Assembly (NCBI GenBank): GCA_951213105.1
Contig: OX578137.1
Coordinates: forward strand, 55,117,236-55,181,235
Source of the DNA: Amaurobius ferox
Lineage: Eukaryota; Arthropoda; Arachnida; Araneae; Amaurobiidae
Reading direction: 5' to 3'
Length of the DNA stretch: 64,000 nt
The notes below the pieces were generated by a model. The model was not told the origin of the DNA. It made no database searches and was given only the letters and a program-made list of their open reading frames with translations. Shown one piece after another: positions 24,023 through 35,852 of this stretch. The number at the start of each line of letters is the position of its first letter. The first letter of the stretch is position 1. Position numbers and translations under genes: made by a program.

Positions 24023-24518
24023 AGCAAAAGAAGAGTTGTTGTTGTTTAGACCAAGACCGCCCGACCTACCGGAAAGGTTTAAGGTAACTGTTTGGACGGC
24101 CGGGAAGTGCCACTCAATTTAGACCAGAACATAGTGGGGGAGGCATCCACAGGGACCGTACCCTCCTTTCCCCACCGCCAACCTCTCGGAAGGACTTACG
24201 GACCCACATGTTTTACGTGATCGTACTCCGCGTGAACACGACGGCAGTTTCGGCAGTGGCGGGAATCGAACCCGGGCCTACCGAGTGTAACTCCCGCGCA
24301 CTGAACACGGGCTATCGAGCGCAGAAAAAGAGGAGTTGTTGTTGAAACCCAGACCGTTCGACCTACCATAAATGTGTATGGTAACTGTTTGAACGGCCGG
24401 GAAGTGCCACCCAATTTAGACCGGAAACCAATGGGGGAAACAAAAGACGAGTTGTTGTTGTTGAGACCCAGACCGACCGACCTACCAGAAAGGTGTAAGG
24501 TAACTAGCAAAAGAGGAG
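24023..24518 (-). mobile_element. Cluster of three SINE insertions at one target site
   Basis: Three minus-strand pieces of the same SINE family lie at 24036-24322, 24336-24438 and 24452-24505. They are separated and flanked by four near copies of the 13-mer AGCAAAAGAGGAG (24023, 24323, 24439, 24506; one to three differences among them). The second and third pieces contain only the 3' tail, as expected for 5'-truncated reverse transcription. Confidence 0.75.
24036..24322 (-). mobile_element. SINE with tRNA-derived head and the shared body
   Basis: The minus strand starts GCGCTCGATAGCCCGTGTTC (A-box-like), continues with CCCGGGTTCGATTCCCGCC (a clean B box and T arm), then the same body and tail as the 5S-headed copy at 17.3 kb. 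It ends in AACAACAAC. Only the head differs between the two copies. Confidence 0.8.
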
Positions 24519-25270
24519 TGTCAAACCTCATGCAAAAGAGCCACAGCAAAAGGAGTAAAACATACATACAAAATGATTATAGAGAACGATTTCGACAGAG
24601 AGATTGCAGCATGACTGCTACGTGAGAGGTGATATCGAAATCCACGATGACTTCTGCACGACAATTGCAGAATGTAAACGACAAAGTCCTGAGTACAGTT
24701 ATTCCAGAAAGGTTTCGACATTAACATCTAGCCAGGAGTACAATATGATCGGAGAATTACGAATGTTGGAGGGTTATCAGCGACACAATGCAATAATTTA
24801 ATGAGTTCCACTATGTACGAAATTTATAGTCACGTCAATTATGTAGAATTTAATAATTTAAAAACTCAGCTTTAAGTTTCTTCTTATTTTTGTGTACCAC
24901 AGATATATCCAATGATATCAAGATGAAAACTCTGTGACACTGTTTTCGATAGCTGAAGAACCGATGTGTGTGAAAATTGTTCAGAATAGTGCTTCAACAT
25001 AAAATAACTAAAACACTGATTCGAATTTTTAAAAAATCTAGAAAAATCTTAAGTATGTCGTACCGGGAAGTCAGTTAATTCAGTACCAAATTTCGAGGCT
25101 GTTCGAAGCTTAGATTTTCCGCTGCATCCGATTCACACAGACAGACAAAAAGACAAATAGCTTCTTTTGTTACCTAAGATGAGTTTTTCATTTCTCCAAG
25201 CTGTTATTAATGGTCGTTATCTAATTTCTTTTTTATTCGGATTATCGCCGATATTTATAATAAAGAAAAT
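24519..25270. other. Unique sequence with a possible coding patch
   Basis: The plus strand at 24604-24801 is open for 65 codons (includes VRGDIEIHDDFCTTIAECKR), with an upstream frame in another register. No family recognised. The remainder is AT-rich. Confidence 0.25.
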
Positions 25271-25271
25271 G

Positions 25272-25272
<1 letters not shown>

Positions 25273-25344
<72 letters not shown>
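25273..25344. repeat. (TG)n microsatellite
   Basis: An uninterrupted run of about 36 TG units. Unlike the other CA/TG runs here it is not inside a family A copy. Confidence 0.95.
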
Positions 25345-25348
<4 letters not shown>

Positions 25349-27562
25349 CTGTAGTGAAAAATCTAACCGTCGTACGGCCATAAAATTTGGTATACATGTA
25401 TGTACTTGAATAGCCAGGAAGGTGTATTTCATTTCGAATTTCATTTCGAATTTTTCATTTCGAATTAGTTTTTTCTTTATTTTATAATCTGGGATTTCCT
25501 TTTCGAAAGCAAAAAAAAAATCATAGAAAACATGGAGAAAAATGGAAGTTGAATTTCATTCGAAGCACAACGGCAGAATTATAAACAAGAGTCTCGCTCT
25601 CCAAATTCCAGACGGCTGGCACTTCATTAGTGGGATTTAAAATCCTGAGTTTTATAGATAAAGATTTGAATTTTTATATATAAGATTCTGACCGCATTAA
25701 TATGAATATTCCCTGAAAAAAATCACGTTTCTACTATAACTTTTAAAGATAGTAATTTAAATTGTTAACGGCTATAAAATATACTTTTTGATGTATGGTC
25801 TCGCTGGGAGGTAGGGGGGACTTTTTAAAAATCTTCATTCTAACACAAAAAACGTTGATTTCATAAGTTTCTTTAATTTTTGCAATTTTTAAAAGATCGC
25901 ATTCAATCATCGCAATGGACCGCCCCACACTTCAACGAAGATTCTGTGTTCACACTCTCTGCACCAGAACTATTTTAAAAATGGGTGATCGTGTTGCGCA
26001 CAATGGATGAGTTCTTGACGTTCGGGAAGAAACTTTCGAAGAGAGGTTTTGAATCCTTTATTTCTCCTAATTTGCAGAAAACGTGCTTGGTTAATTCAAT
26101 AGTAATGGGCGTTTATTTGCGATCAGGAAAACATTGAGTAATTCTTTCTAGTCTTGTAATGATTATCTTTGAATGCATGGCAAGTTTTGTCTTGTCAACC
26201 AATGACTGTAGTGATATATGCTCAACTCTCAACGCTCAACGTTCTGAGCAATTATATTCTGAACATTTTCCAATCCATGTAGCGTCATCTCTGTACGTAT
26301 GGGAACTGCGAACAATTTACGTGGACAAAAGGGATTGGACAATGGATTAATGTTATTTATTCATCGAATTAAAAGAAATTCAGAAAATCGGCAAAGCATT
26401 TTCGATAAATTTAACTTTAAAAGAAGGTCAAATTTTAACTTTTAATGATCGTAAAATGTTCTTATTGTAGTGCTGTTATTCTTTCTGATGCCGCACTATT
26501 GAAATCAGTATTGCTTAAATGCGTAACAAATTCTTACTGAAATATCTAGAAAACTTGTTACGGATTGCGATAAAAGTTTGTCAAAATATGCATTCTTAGA
26601 CATGTGAACTATTTTCGTTTGACAAATTTTATTATATGCCATTATATGAAAATATATTATAATATAATTCTATACATTTAAATCAAATTAAGAAAAAATT
26701 CCTCAAGGTATATGACGACTTGGTAGCTAGATATCTCTGGGAAACACTCTTGAACAGATATATTTTACTTAAAATCCCCCTATATTGTCTAAAGTTCAGA
26801 TCAAAAGTAAAATGTATCGATCTCTTTCCAGCCATCAATAACTTGAAGAGGTGTACGGACATGTAAAATATGTAGATCTTAAAGACTATCGGAGAGTATG
26901 GTCTGTTAAAGACTATAGGATCTTAAAGACTATAGGAGAGTATGGGTGGGTCTCTATAAATGCCACCACCACATACACACATTGGGTTCAAGTCTAAATT
27001 GAATAACACTCTCTCGGCCATTCAAACAGATACCTTAATATCGTTTGGTGTAGAAAGAAATAGGCTATACGTGTATTAGGCTGTGTAGTGATGTTTGAAC
27101 TAAACTTAGTTTAATCGACACTTTTCTAAAAAAAATAAGTATAGAACGGGATGTTTTTACATACATCACCTATTCCTCTTCACATGAAACGACATAACAT
27201 GAAACGAGAAACTTTGTTAGAGGCTTAAAAGTTATGTTCTGCAAGAACGTCTTTTCCAAAATATTGAGAAATGAGTTCGCTCATAAATTATTAATTTAAA
27301 ATTATTAAATTCATTTAAAATCAATTTAAAATTCCTTAACAATTCATTAAATTCATTCAAATTCATTCATTCATTCATACATTCATTTAAAATTCATTAA
27401 ATTCATTTAAAAATTTATTTAAAATTATTCTGATTTTCAGACAAAAATTACAGTGGTTTTCAGGCAAAAATTACACCATTTTACAAATTTCCTTTTTTTC
27501 GGAGCAAGAACTATAAGTTAAACATCTATGGTTCGAATTTACCAAAGTGTGATAACAAATAT
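25345..27562. other. AT-rich sequence without recognised gene
   Basis: Nothing recognisable apart from a TTCATTCATTCATT-type low-complexity stretch at about 27290-27430. Confidence 0.4.
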
Positions 27563-27641
27563 AAAAAATCTGATGAGGACAACACATGACTTTCCTTATA
27601 TAATGTAATGAACGTACTTTTACAGTATAAAAATAGGTTTT
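27563..27641 (+). mobile_element. Left end of family A copy A3, cut by copy A2
   Basis: TCTGATGAGGACAACACATG then ACTTTCCTTATATAATG is the left terminus of family A. It stops after ATAGGTTTTT, exactly where the minus-strand copy A2 begins; the missing remainder continues at 28632. Confidence 0.65.
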
Positions 27642-27767
27642 TACTTTCCTTATATACATAATGTATAAGGAAAGTATTGTGACGGGATCGAAAATTCGAA
27701 TTCGAGTTTTCGAAGGGAGAGCACGTTTCAAGCATCCCTGATCACGAATCAAACATTTTTGAAGTGA

Positions 27768-27820
<53 letters not shown>

Positions 27821-28631
27821 GAAAGAATGTGTGTGTGTGTGTGTATGTGTGTGTGTCAGTGAGACTGTGGAGACGATAACTGACGAACGAATGGACCGAT
27901 TCGAACCAAATTTGGTACAAAAATCACAATCTGTAAACACTGGAAGCCTATTGTTTTTATACGCAATCAAATGTTCAGAACCCCCCTAAATTTTCGAATG
28001 AAATTTTGAAAAAATCGTCAAAAAAACAAAACCACTAATAAAGTTATGCAAATAGACATCTCTTATGTAATTTTTCATTACGAAACGATTGGCATAAATT
28101 TTAGAACGCTAAAATGAACCGTTCTTGATATACTGCACATTTTTTAAAAAAATTATCAAAAAGTCATATAAAATAAAAATAAAATATTTCCTATTGAGAA
28201 ACATGTTCACTTTTCATATGTAATACCATACGATAAATTGGGTGACATCATTCTCGTGGATCTAGCTCGTTACATTCATGAAAAAATATACTTTGAGTAA
28301 TACGTTTGTATTTGAACGCCAATAGTCATTTGTCTGCTGTAACAATAACTTATATTTTTGTCCATAGCGCTTGGCGAGATTTTGGCGACGAATTTGGCGG
28401 AATGTCGCCAACTTGGCGACTTTTTGAAATATTGCCAAATTAACGAAAATCTCGCCAAATGGATGAAAATGACGCTTAATCAATGAAAATGACGACTAAT
28501 TGTCGAAAATTCAATATCTTGGAAATAATATAAGTATCTACTATAAGAAAAACCTATTTTTTTTACTGTAAAAGTAGTAAATTCATTACATTATATAAGG
28601 AAAGTCATGTGTTGCCCACATCAGATTTTTT
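27642..28631 (-). mobile_element. Family A element, copy A2 (minus strand, inserted into A3)
   Basis: A complete copy in reverse. The plus strand begins with the terminal palindrome (TACTTTCCTTATATACATAA...) and a TG microsatellite (27773-27855). It ends at CATGTGTTGCCCACATCAGA. The paired GGCGA/TCGCC segments lie at 28370-28420. Confidence 0.7.
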
Positions 28632-29312
28632 GTTATAGTAGATACTAATATTTTTTTCAAGATATTGAATTTTCGACAATTAGTCGTCATTTTCATTAAT
28701 ATAGCGTCATTTTTATCCATTTGGCGAGATTTTCGTTAATTTGGCAACATTTCAAAAGATGCCAAGTTGGCGACATTCCGCCAATTTTGTCGCCAAAATC
28801 TCGCCAAGCGCTATGGACAAAAATATAAGTTATTGTTACAGCAGACAAATGACTATTGGCGTTCAAATACAAACGTATTACTCAAAGTATCTTTTTTCAT
28901 GAATGTAACGAGCTAGATCCACGAGAATGATGTCACCCAATTTATCGCATGATATCACATATGAAAAGTGAACATGTTTCTCAATAGGAAATTTTTTTTC
29001 TATTTTATACGACTTTTTGATAACTTTTTTTTAAAATGTGCAATATCTCGAGAACGCTTTATGTTAGCGTTCTAAAATTTATGTCAATCGTTTTCTAATG
29101 AAAAATAACATAAGAAATGTCTATTTGCGTAACTTTATTAGTGGTTTTGATTTTTTGACGATTTTTCCAAAATTTCATTCGAAAATTTAGGAGGGTTCTG
29201 AACATTCGATTGCGTATAAAAACGATAGGCTTCCAGTGTTTACGGATTCTGATTCCGAATATTGTTCGAATCGGTCCATTCGTTCGTCAGTTATCGTCTC
29301 CACAGGCTCACT

Positions 29313-29376
<64 letters not shown>

Positions 29377-29536
29377 TTCATACACACACACACACACACA
29401 CACTCAGACATCACTTCAAAAATTTTTGATTCGTGATCAGGGATGCTTGAAACGTGCTCTCCCGTGGAATACTCGAATTCGAATTTTCGACCCCGTCACA
29501 ATACTTTCCTTATACATTATTTATATAAGGCAAGTA
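28632..29536 (+). mobile_element. Family A element, copy A3 (right part)
   Basis: Continues the element whose left end is at 27563-27641. It carries the GGCGACATTCCGCC segment, a CA microsatellite in three blocks (29316-29402) and the terminal palindrome. Together with A2 it forms an inverted repeat with arms of about 900 bp. Confidence 0.7.
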
Positions 29537-29925
29537 ATATACTGTAAATAAACTGTTCTCAACGTACTGGAAATACCCTCATTGTTAAAAAATTTGTAAT
29601 TTTGTTTTTCTGTGAACTAGCTTTTACATCTGTGTGCCAAAGTATTACAGCGTTTCCATGTTTTATAGCCGAGACAATTGCTACAGGTATTTTGCCGGCA
29701 GGTATTTGTTCTACAAATAGCTACTAAATTCAAGAATGTCTATTTCGATAGAAAGTGACGAAAATTTTAAACAGATAGACTTTATAACTTAACAGACGTA
29801 TAATCTTACAGACTGGCGTATAATCTTACTGTACATTATAAGTGAATTCATTATGTGGTATATATTGATAAGTAGTAATGGAATATTTTAACAATATCGT
29901 ATTATGAAATCTCTCTATATTAAAA
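29537..29925. other. AT-rich spacer
   Basis: No gene or repeat recognised between the family A pair and the family C cluster. Confidence 0.4.
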
Positions 29926-31213
29926 CAAGAAAGATTAATCATGGTTAAAGCATTGATTATGAAACACTTTCCAACTTCAATGCAATTTTATTTAAATTAA
30001 GTCGAAAATACAATACACTCCTCGGTAATATTTTAAAACTTATCACGATACTACATTGATTTATTATATTTGAAAACTTAAACCTTCATTGAAAAAAATG
30101 AACTTTATTCAATTGACGGCATTGAAATATAAATTGTCTGGTTTAAATATCTCTAAAATGCAATACATTCCACGGTAATATTTTTAAATCTATCATAATA
30201 CTACGATAATTTATTATATTTGAAAACTTCATCAAAAACAACTGAAATAAATTCAAATGACGTCATAGAAAAAATAACACGCCTGGATCTCTCTATAAAA
30301 GCAGGATTTCATTCATTTCATTCATCACAATACTATAATAGTTTATTTTATTTAAAAATTAAGACCATGGAGCTACAATTCATAAACTATGCTTAAAACT
30401 TTATCGAAAAAATCGGCCTTCTGTTTATAAAATCAATTAATATTTCATTCATATCAGCCATGCAGACTCCATGGACTGAATAATTTTGTGTTAAAGAAAT
30501 ACATTAATTCTATTACAACTCATTCTACATATTTTGCTGTTTACATTTTACATAGGTGAGAAATAGGGTTAGTTGTAGAAATAATCAAATTTGAATGAGA
30601 ATTTAAACTCAAATATATTGTCATTGTGTTGTTTTCGTATGTAGATGCACAGAATTTAAGCAAAAATAAAGTAGTTTTAGGACGGATACAACACTCAATA
30701 TGAATTAAAAAGAACTTTAAAAAATCACGATTTTGAAACAAGATGGATGCCATATATCATTTTGAAGTGGGTCATGTGATCGTTTCATATCATGGTCACG
30801 TGATCGTTTCATATAAGAAGTGTAATTATTATTTTAATTTTTATTTAAAAAACTACTGAATATATTTCGCTGATTTTTTTTATATATTTTATGGAACAAT
30901 TTCACTATTACCTAAAATTTTCGAAGCAATTTGTGAATTTTAAATCCGCCTAAAAAATGTTTGAAAAATTAGGTCCCATAGGGCTCAATGGATTTCATTT
31001 CCTCAACCCGGGTTCAATCCAAAACTAATTGGGTGATATTATTCACTTGTATTCCCATAGGTCCTACAGACCGTCTGAACAACATACTAAAATTTCATTT
31101 TGATTAAGTCATTTTAACGGCAGTTATCGTGCTAACGGACAGACAGACAGACAGACCGACAGACAGAATGAACAAAGTCATAAACACTTTTCAACTTTGT
31201 TGTAAAGTGTTAA
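29926..31213 (-). mobile_element. Family C element, copy C1 (minus strand)
   Basis: A full-length copy in reverse. It begins at the C 3' end (CAAGAAAGATTAATCATG) and ends at the C 5' end (AACTTTGTTGTAAAGTGTTA). The 5' end is a hairpin: AACACTTT...AAAGTGTT with CAAC/GTTG nested inside. A (CAGA)n run at 31137-31168 follows that hairpin. At 30980-31030 it contains a tRNA-like pair of boxes (TAGGGCTCAATGG and GGGTTCAATCC), antisense to the element. Confidence 0.7.
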
Positions 31214-31366
31214 AAAAGTAGCTGAAGTCGCCGCCACCCCTGTTTGACAAATTTCTCTTTTCTCGAGATCATTTGCTTCGTACCGCCAAAACTATTGCAT
31301 ATAAAAACATGAAATTTGTTACAGTTGTAGAAAGAGCTTTGGGGGATACGCTGAAATAAACCGTTT
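31214..31366 (+). mobile_element. Family D fragment, left part, interrupted by C2-C3
   Basis: It matches 17925-18080 (GTTTGACAAATTTCTC, TCTCGAGATC, ATATAAAAACATGAAATTTG). It stops at AAATAAACCGTTT, and the sequence that follows this point in the 18-kb copy resumes at 34003. Confidence 0.6.
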
Positions 31367-31412
31367 TTAACACTTTACAACAAAGTTGAAAAGTGTTTAT
31401 GACTTTGTTCAT

Positions 31413-31454
<42 letters not shown>

Positions 31455-32680
31455 CGTTAGCACGATAACTGCCGTAAAAATGACTTAATCAAAATGAAAT
31501 TTTAGTATGTTGTTCAGACGGTCTGTAGGACCTATGGGAATATAAATGAATAATATCACACAATTAGTTTTGGATTGAACCCGGGTTGAAAAAATGAAAT
31601 ACATTGAGCCCTATGGGACCTAATTTTTCTAACATTTTTTAAGCGGATTTAAAATTCACAAATTGCTTCGAAAATTTTAGGTAATAGTCAAATTGTTCCA
31701 TAAAATATATAAAAAAAAAATCAGCTAAATATATTCAGTAGTTTTTTAAATAAAAATTAAAATAATAATTACACATCTTATATGAAACGATCACGTGACC
31801 ATGATATGAAACGATCACATGACCCACTTCAAAATGAGATATGGCATCCATCTTGTTTCAAATTCGTGATTTTTTAAAGTTCTTTTTAATTCATATTGAG
31901 TGTTGTATCCATCCTAAAACTACTTTATTTCTGCTTAAATTCTGTGCATCTACATACTAAAACAACACAATGACAATATATTTGAGTTTAAATTCTCATT
32001 CAAATTTGATTATTTCTACAATTAAGCCTATTTTTCACCTATGTAAAATGTAAACAGCAAAATATGTAGAATGAGTTGTATTAGAATTACTGTATTTCTT
32101 TAACACAAAATAATTCAGTCCATGGAGTCTGCATGGCTGATATGAATGAAATATTAATTGATTTTATAAACAGAAGGACGATATTTTTCGATGAAGTTTT
32201 AAGCATAAAGTTTACGAATTGTAGCTCCATGGTCTTAATTTTTAAATAAAATAAATTATTATAGTATTGTGATGAATGAAATGGAGAAAGTTATGAATGA
32301 AATCCTGCTTTTATAGAGAGATCCAGGCGTGTTATTTTTTCTATGACGTCATTTGAATTAATTTCAGTTGTTTTCGATGAAGTTTTCAAATATAATAAAT
32401 TATCGTAGTATTATGATAGATTTAAAAATATTACCGTGGAATGTATTGCATTTTAGAGATATTTAAACCACGCAATTTATATTTCAATGCCGTCTTTTGA
32501 ATGACGTTCATTTTTTTCAATGAAGGTTTAAGTTTTCAAATATAATAAGTCAATGTAGTATCGTGATAAGTTTTAAAATATTACCGAGGAATGTATTGCA
32601 TTTTCGACTTTTTTAAATAAAATTGCATTGATTGGAAAGTGTTTCATAATCAATGCTTTAAGCATGATTGATCTTTCTTG
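31367..32680 (+). mobile_element. Family C element, copy C2
   Basis: The 5' hairpin TTAACACTTTACAACAAAGT...AAAGTGTT is followed by (TCTG)n at 31416-31452. A segment with CACGATAACTGCCGTAAAAA, the ATGAAACGATCACGTGACC segment and the 3' end ATGATTGATCTTTCTTG come next. It runs straight into copy C3. Confidence 0.75.
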
Positions 32681-34002
32681 TTAACACTTTAGAACAAAGT
32701 TGAAAAGTGTTTATGACTTTGTTCATTCTGTCTGTCTGTCTCTCTGTCTGTCTGTCTGTCTGTCTGTCCGTTAGCACGATAACTGCCGTAAAAATGACTT
32801 AATCAAAATGAAATTTCAGTATGTTGTTCAGACGGTCTATACGACCTATGGGAATATAAATGAATAATATCACCCAATTAGTTTTGGATTGAACCCGGGT
32901 TGAAATAATGGAATACATTGAGCCCTATGGGACCTAATTTTTCAAGTATTTTTTAAGCGGATTTAAAATTCTCAAATTGCTTCGAAAATATTAGGCAATA
33001 TTCAAATTGTTCCATAAAATATATAAAAAAAAATTCAGCGAAATATATACAGTAGTTTTTTAAATAAAAATTAAAATAATAATAACACCTCTTATACGAA
33101 GCGATCACGTGTCCATGATATGAAACGATCACATGACCCACTTCAAAATGATATATGGCATCCATCTGGTGTCAAAATCGTGATTTTTAAAGTTCTTTTT
33201 AATTCATATTGAGTGTTGTATCCGTCCGAAAACTACTTTATTTTTGCCTAAATTCTGTGCATCTACATACTGAAACAACGCAATGACAATATATTCCAGC
33301 TTAAATGCTCATCTAAATTTGATTATTTCTACTTTTAAGCCTATTTTTCACCTATGTAAAATGTAAACAACAAAATATGTAGAATGAGTTGTATTAGAAT
33401 CGCTGTAATTCTTTAACACAAAATCATTTAGTCCATGGAGTCTGCTTAGCTGATATGAATGAAATATTCATTGATTTAAGAAAGAGAAGGACGATATTTT
33501 TCGATGAATTTTAACGCATAGAGCTTACTTACTTGTAGCTCAATGGTCTTAATTTTTAAATAAAATAAATTATTATAGTATTGTCATGAATGACATGAAT
33601 GGGGGAATTATTTATGAATGAAATGTTGCTTTTATAGAGAGAGCCAGGCGTATTATTTTTTTATGACGTCATTTGAATGAATTTCAGTTGTTTTCGATGA
33701 AGTTTTCAAATATAATAAACTATCGTAGTATTATGATAATTCTAAAATTATTACCGAGGAATGTATCACATTTTAGAGATGTTTAAACCAGGCAATTTAT
33801 ACTTTAATGCCGTCATTTGAATGAAGTTAATTTTTTTCGATGAAGGTTTAAGTTTTCAAATATAATAAATTAATGTAGTATTGTGATAAGTTTTAAAATA
33901 TTACCGAGGAATGTATTGCATTTTAGACATGTTTAAATAAAATTGCATTGAAGTTGGAAAGTGTTTCATAATCAATACTTTAAGCATGATTGATCTTTCT
34001 TG
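32681..34002 (+). mobile_element. Family C element, copy C3, head to tail with C2
   Basis: It has the same order of segments as C2 and starts with TTAACACTTTAGAACAAAGT directly at the end of C2. Frames of about 70 codons on the minus strand occur at homologous places in all copies. They contain stops at different positions and are not credible genes. Confidence 0.75.
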
Positions 34003-34342
34003 TTTGATATATACTGTTATTTAAGAAATATTTAATGTCAAATTTAAAGACAAAATATTTGAGCTGCGAGTCTTCGTCCTGGATAGACTAGCAGTAGCAA
34101 GACCACCATTTTTTGCAGACAAGTACCTACATGAGTGAAGTTTTGTAGGACGGAGCGCCTGTTTTAATTTCGATGTAGTTTTTGAAATATTTTACGTTTT
34201 ATGCTCTTCTGAAGTGAACTACTTTTTTCGTATCGGAACGTCTAGCGATTTCTCTGTGCCGTACCGTAAAAACTATAGCATACAAAAATATAAAATTTGG
34301 TACTTTTATTTTTTAATGTTACTAGGGGGCAGAGCCCCTTAG
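34003..34342 (+). mobile_element. Family D fragment, right part with hairpin end
   Basis: It resumes the D copy broken by C2-C3 and matches 18086-18340 (TCCTGGATAGACTAGCAGTA, CGTCTAGCGATTTCTCTG). It ends in GGGGCAGAGCCCCTTAG followed by T, a variant of the CTAG end of the 18-kb copy. Confidence 0.6.
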
Positions 34343-34356
34343 TAACATTAAAAAAT
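34308..34356. other. Hairpin with 23-bp stem and 3-nt loop
   Basis: Position i pairs with 68664 minus i from 34308 to 34330, the only irregular pair being G-T at 34325/34339; the loop is AGA. The inner part is the Helitron-like GGGGC/GCCCC end of family D, and the outer part TTTTTTAATGTTACTA continues the symmetry beyond the element's TTAG. Confidence 0.9.
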
Positions 34357-35656
34357 AATTATTTTAAATTCAGTAACAGAAACAATCTTTCAGAATCTCA
34401 CATTAAGCGAAATGCTAATTTATTTTGCTCTTTACCATTAATAAGATGATATTTTGGAAAAATTAAAAGAAAATGTATTTATCTACTAAAATATTTTTAT
34501 ATAAATTTTTACATTAATTTTTGTCATTTAATGTATTTAAAATCTACAATATAAATATTATTTTAATTTTATTCATTCAAAAATATATTTTAGTCCTTTT
34601 TCATGCATTATATGTTTTATATCAATTAATTTATGCACAGTAGTACTGGATAGTTTCATTTCAATTTATATACGACATCAAATTAAAAAAAATGATATAA
34701 TAATTAAAACAACTGCGTTGATATATATCCCGTATGTTTCATCCTATTTCCCACAAAATTATTAACAGAAAACGTTATGCCAAATCGTTGGCTTCCTATA
34801 ATTACTATAATTTAACAAAACATCACTTCAAACCCACATAATCTCTTAATTATATAAGAATCATCTCCCTTCCACTAATTTTGTCTATCAAAACTACCAT
34901 GATTAATATTTTCTTTGTTTCCCACAAGATATGAACATGTAACCATAGTTTTATCTTTATTATAAAGTGAATGATGCCGTACAGATAACGTTTTGAAATT
35001 TAATATTACAAAAGTGTAATTAATAAATTATCCTAACTACTTGATGAAGATAACTCATGCATTTAAATTTGTAATTAAACTAGAGGATGTGAATTTAATA
35101 GAATTAATTAGAACATTTCTTTTAATTATCAAAGCATAAATATTAAGGGATTGTGTTCGTACAGACAAGCAACTGCGGCACCAGTAAATTAATTTGATGT
35201 AATCATAAAATATAAAAAAATAAATGCGAAAAATCTGCATTTATTATCATGTTTATCTGCCAAAGTAACAACGTTCTTGAAATTTATTATAAAATAAATA
35301 ATAAAATACATAATTTTGAATATTTATTTAATACATTGATCTAATCGTGGTAACAGAAACGTCCGTGGATGTTATTATTCTACTGCATCAATAGAATTTT
35401 TTTTTAATTTTACTAAGTTTAGAGATTTTCTTAATGCTTAGTTATGATTGTTTTAGGAGAGTTTTCGTCGCAAGTAAAGAATGTTAATTAAGAGAGTTTA
35501 AAAGTGCTTAAATTATTGATTTATAGTCCTGGAATAAATTTTTATTATAAACTTATTTTTTTTATGTCATGACATGCATAGATGAATTTGAATAGTTCTC
35601 CCGCTGCATAAAACAGCAACTATTGAACGGTTTCGTCCTTTTTATATGCTCGTCAG
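34357..35656. other. AT-rich unique sequence
   Basis: No gene or repeat recognised; looks like intronic or intergenic sequence. Confidence 0.4.
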
Positions 35657-35852
35657 TATTGAATATCTAACACATACAATTGCTGTAAAAGAACTTACCA
35701 TATTCTACAATTTTGCGGACCTGTATAGAGACCAGGTAATTCAATCGCAATATTCTGGTCCAAGTTTTATTGATGCCATTGCAGTTGTCTTCTATTCCAT
35801 GCTGAAGAAAGCAAAAGGGCTAAAACTGGTCCATAAAAGCAATGAGAGCGAG
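35657..35852 (+). CDS. Candidate internal exon, unknown product
   Basis: This is an open segment of 196 nt with balanced codon use (gcc att gca gtt gtc ttc) in very AT-rich surroundings. It is preceded by a pyrimidine-rich tract and CGTCAG (acceptor-like) and followed by GAG|GTACTAAT (donor-like). The translation includes NFADLYRDQVIQSQYSGPSF, then IDAIAVVFYSMLKKAKGLKL and VHKSNESE. An alternative acceptor lies at CTGTATAG (35734). The product family is not recognised. Both splice sites are predictions by eye and no neighbouring exon was found, so it could be an isolated exon of a long-intron gene. Confidence 0.35.

Noticed and set aside
24196..24567. A 123-codon minus-strand frame
   Set aside because: It spans the SINE cluster and its target-site repeats; the reading comes from SINE sequence.
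25167..25444. Frames of 75-80 codons through a TG run
   Set aside because: Low-complexity CV or TH translation, no flanking signal.
27471..27970. Frames of up to 149 codons on the minus strand
   Set aside because: They run through the TG microsatellite of family A copy A2 (TH repeats in the translation) and are not genes.
30980..31035. A tRNA gene inside family C
   Set aside because: A- and B-box-like strings are present, but no cloverleaf can be formed and the position is repeated in all C copies.
30541..33165. Frames of about 70 codons recurring in family C copies
   Set aside because: They are not conserved as intact frames between the copies C0-C3.
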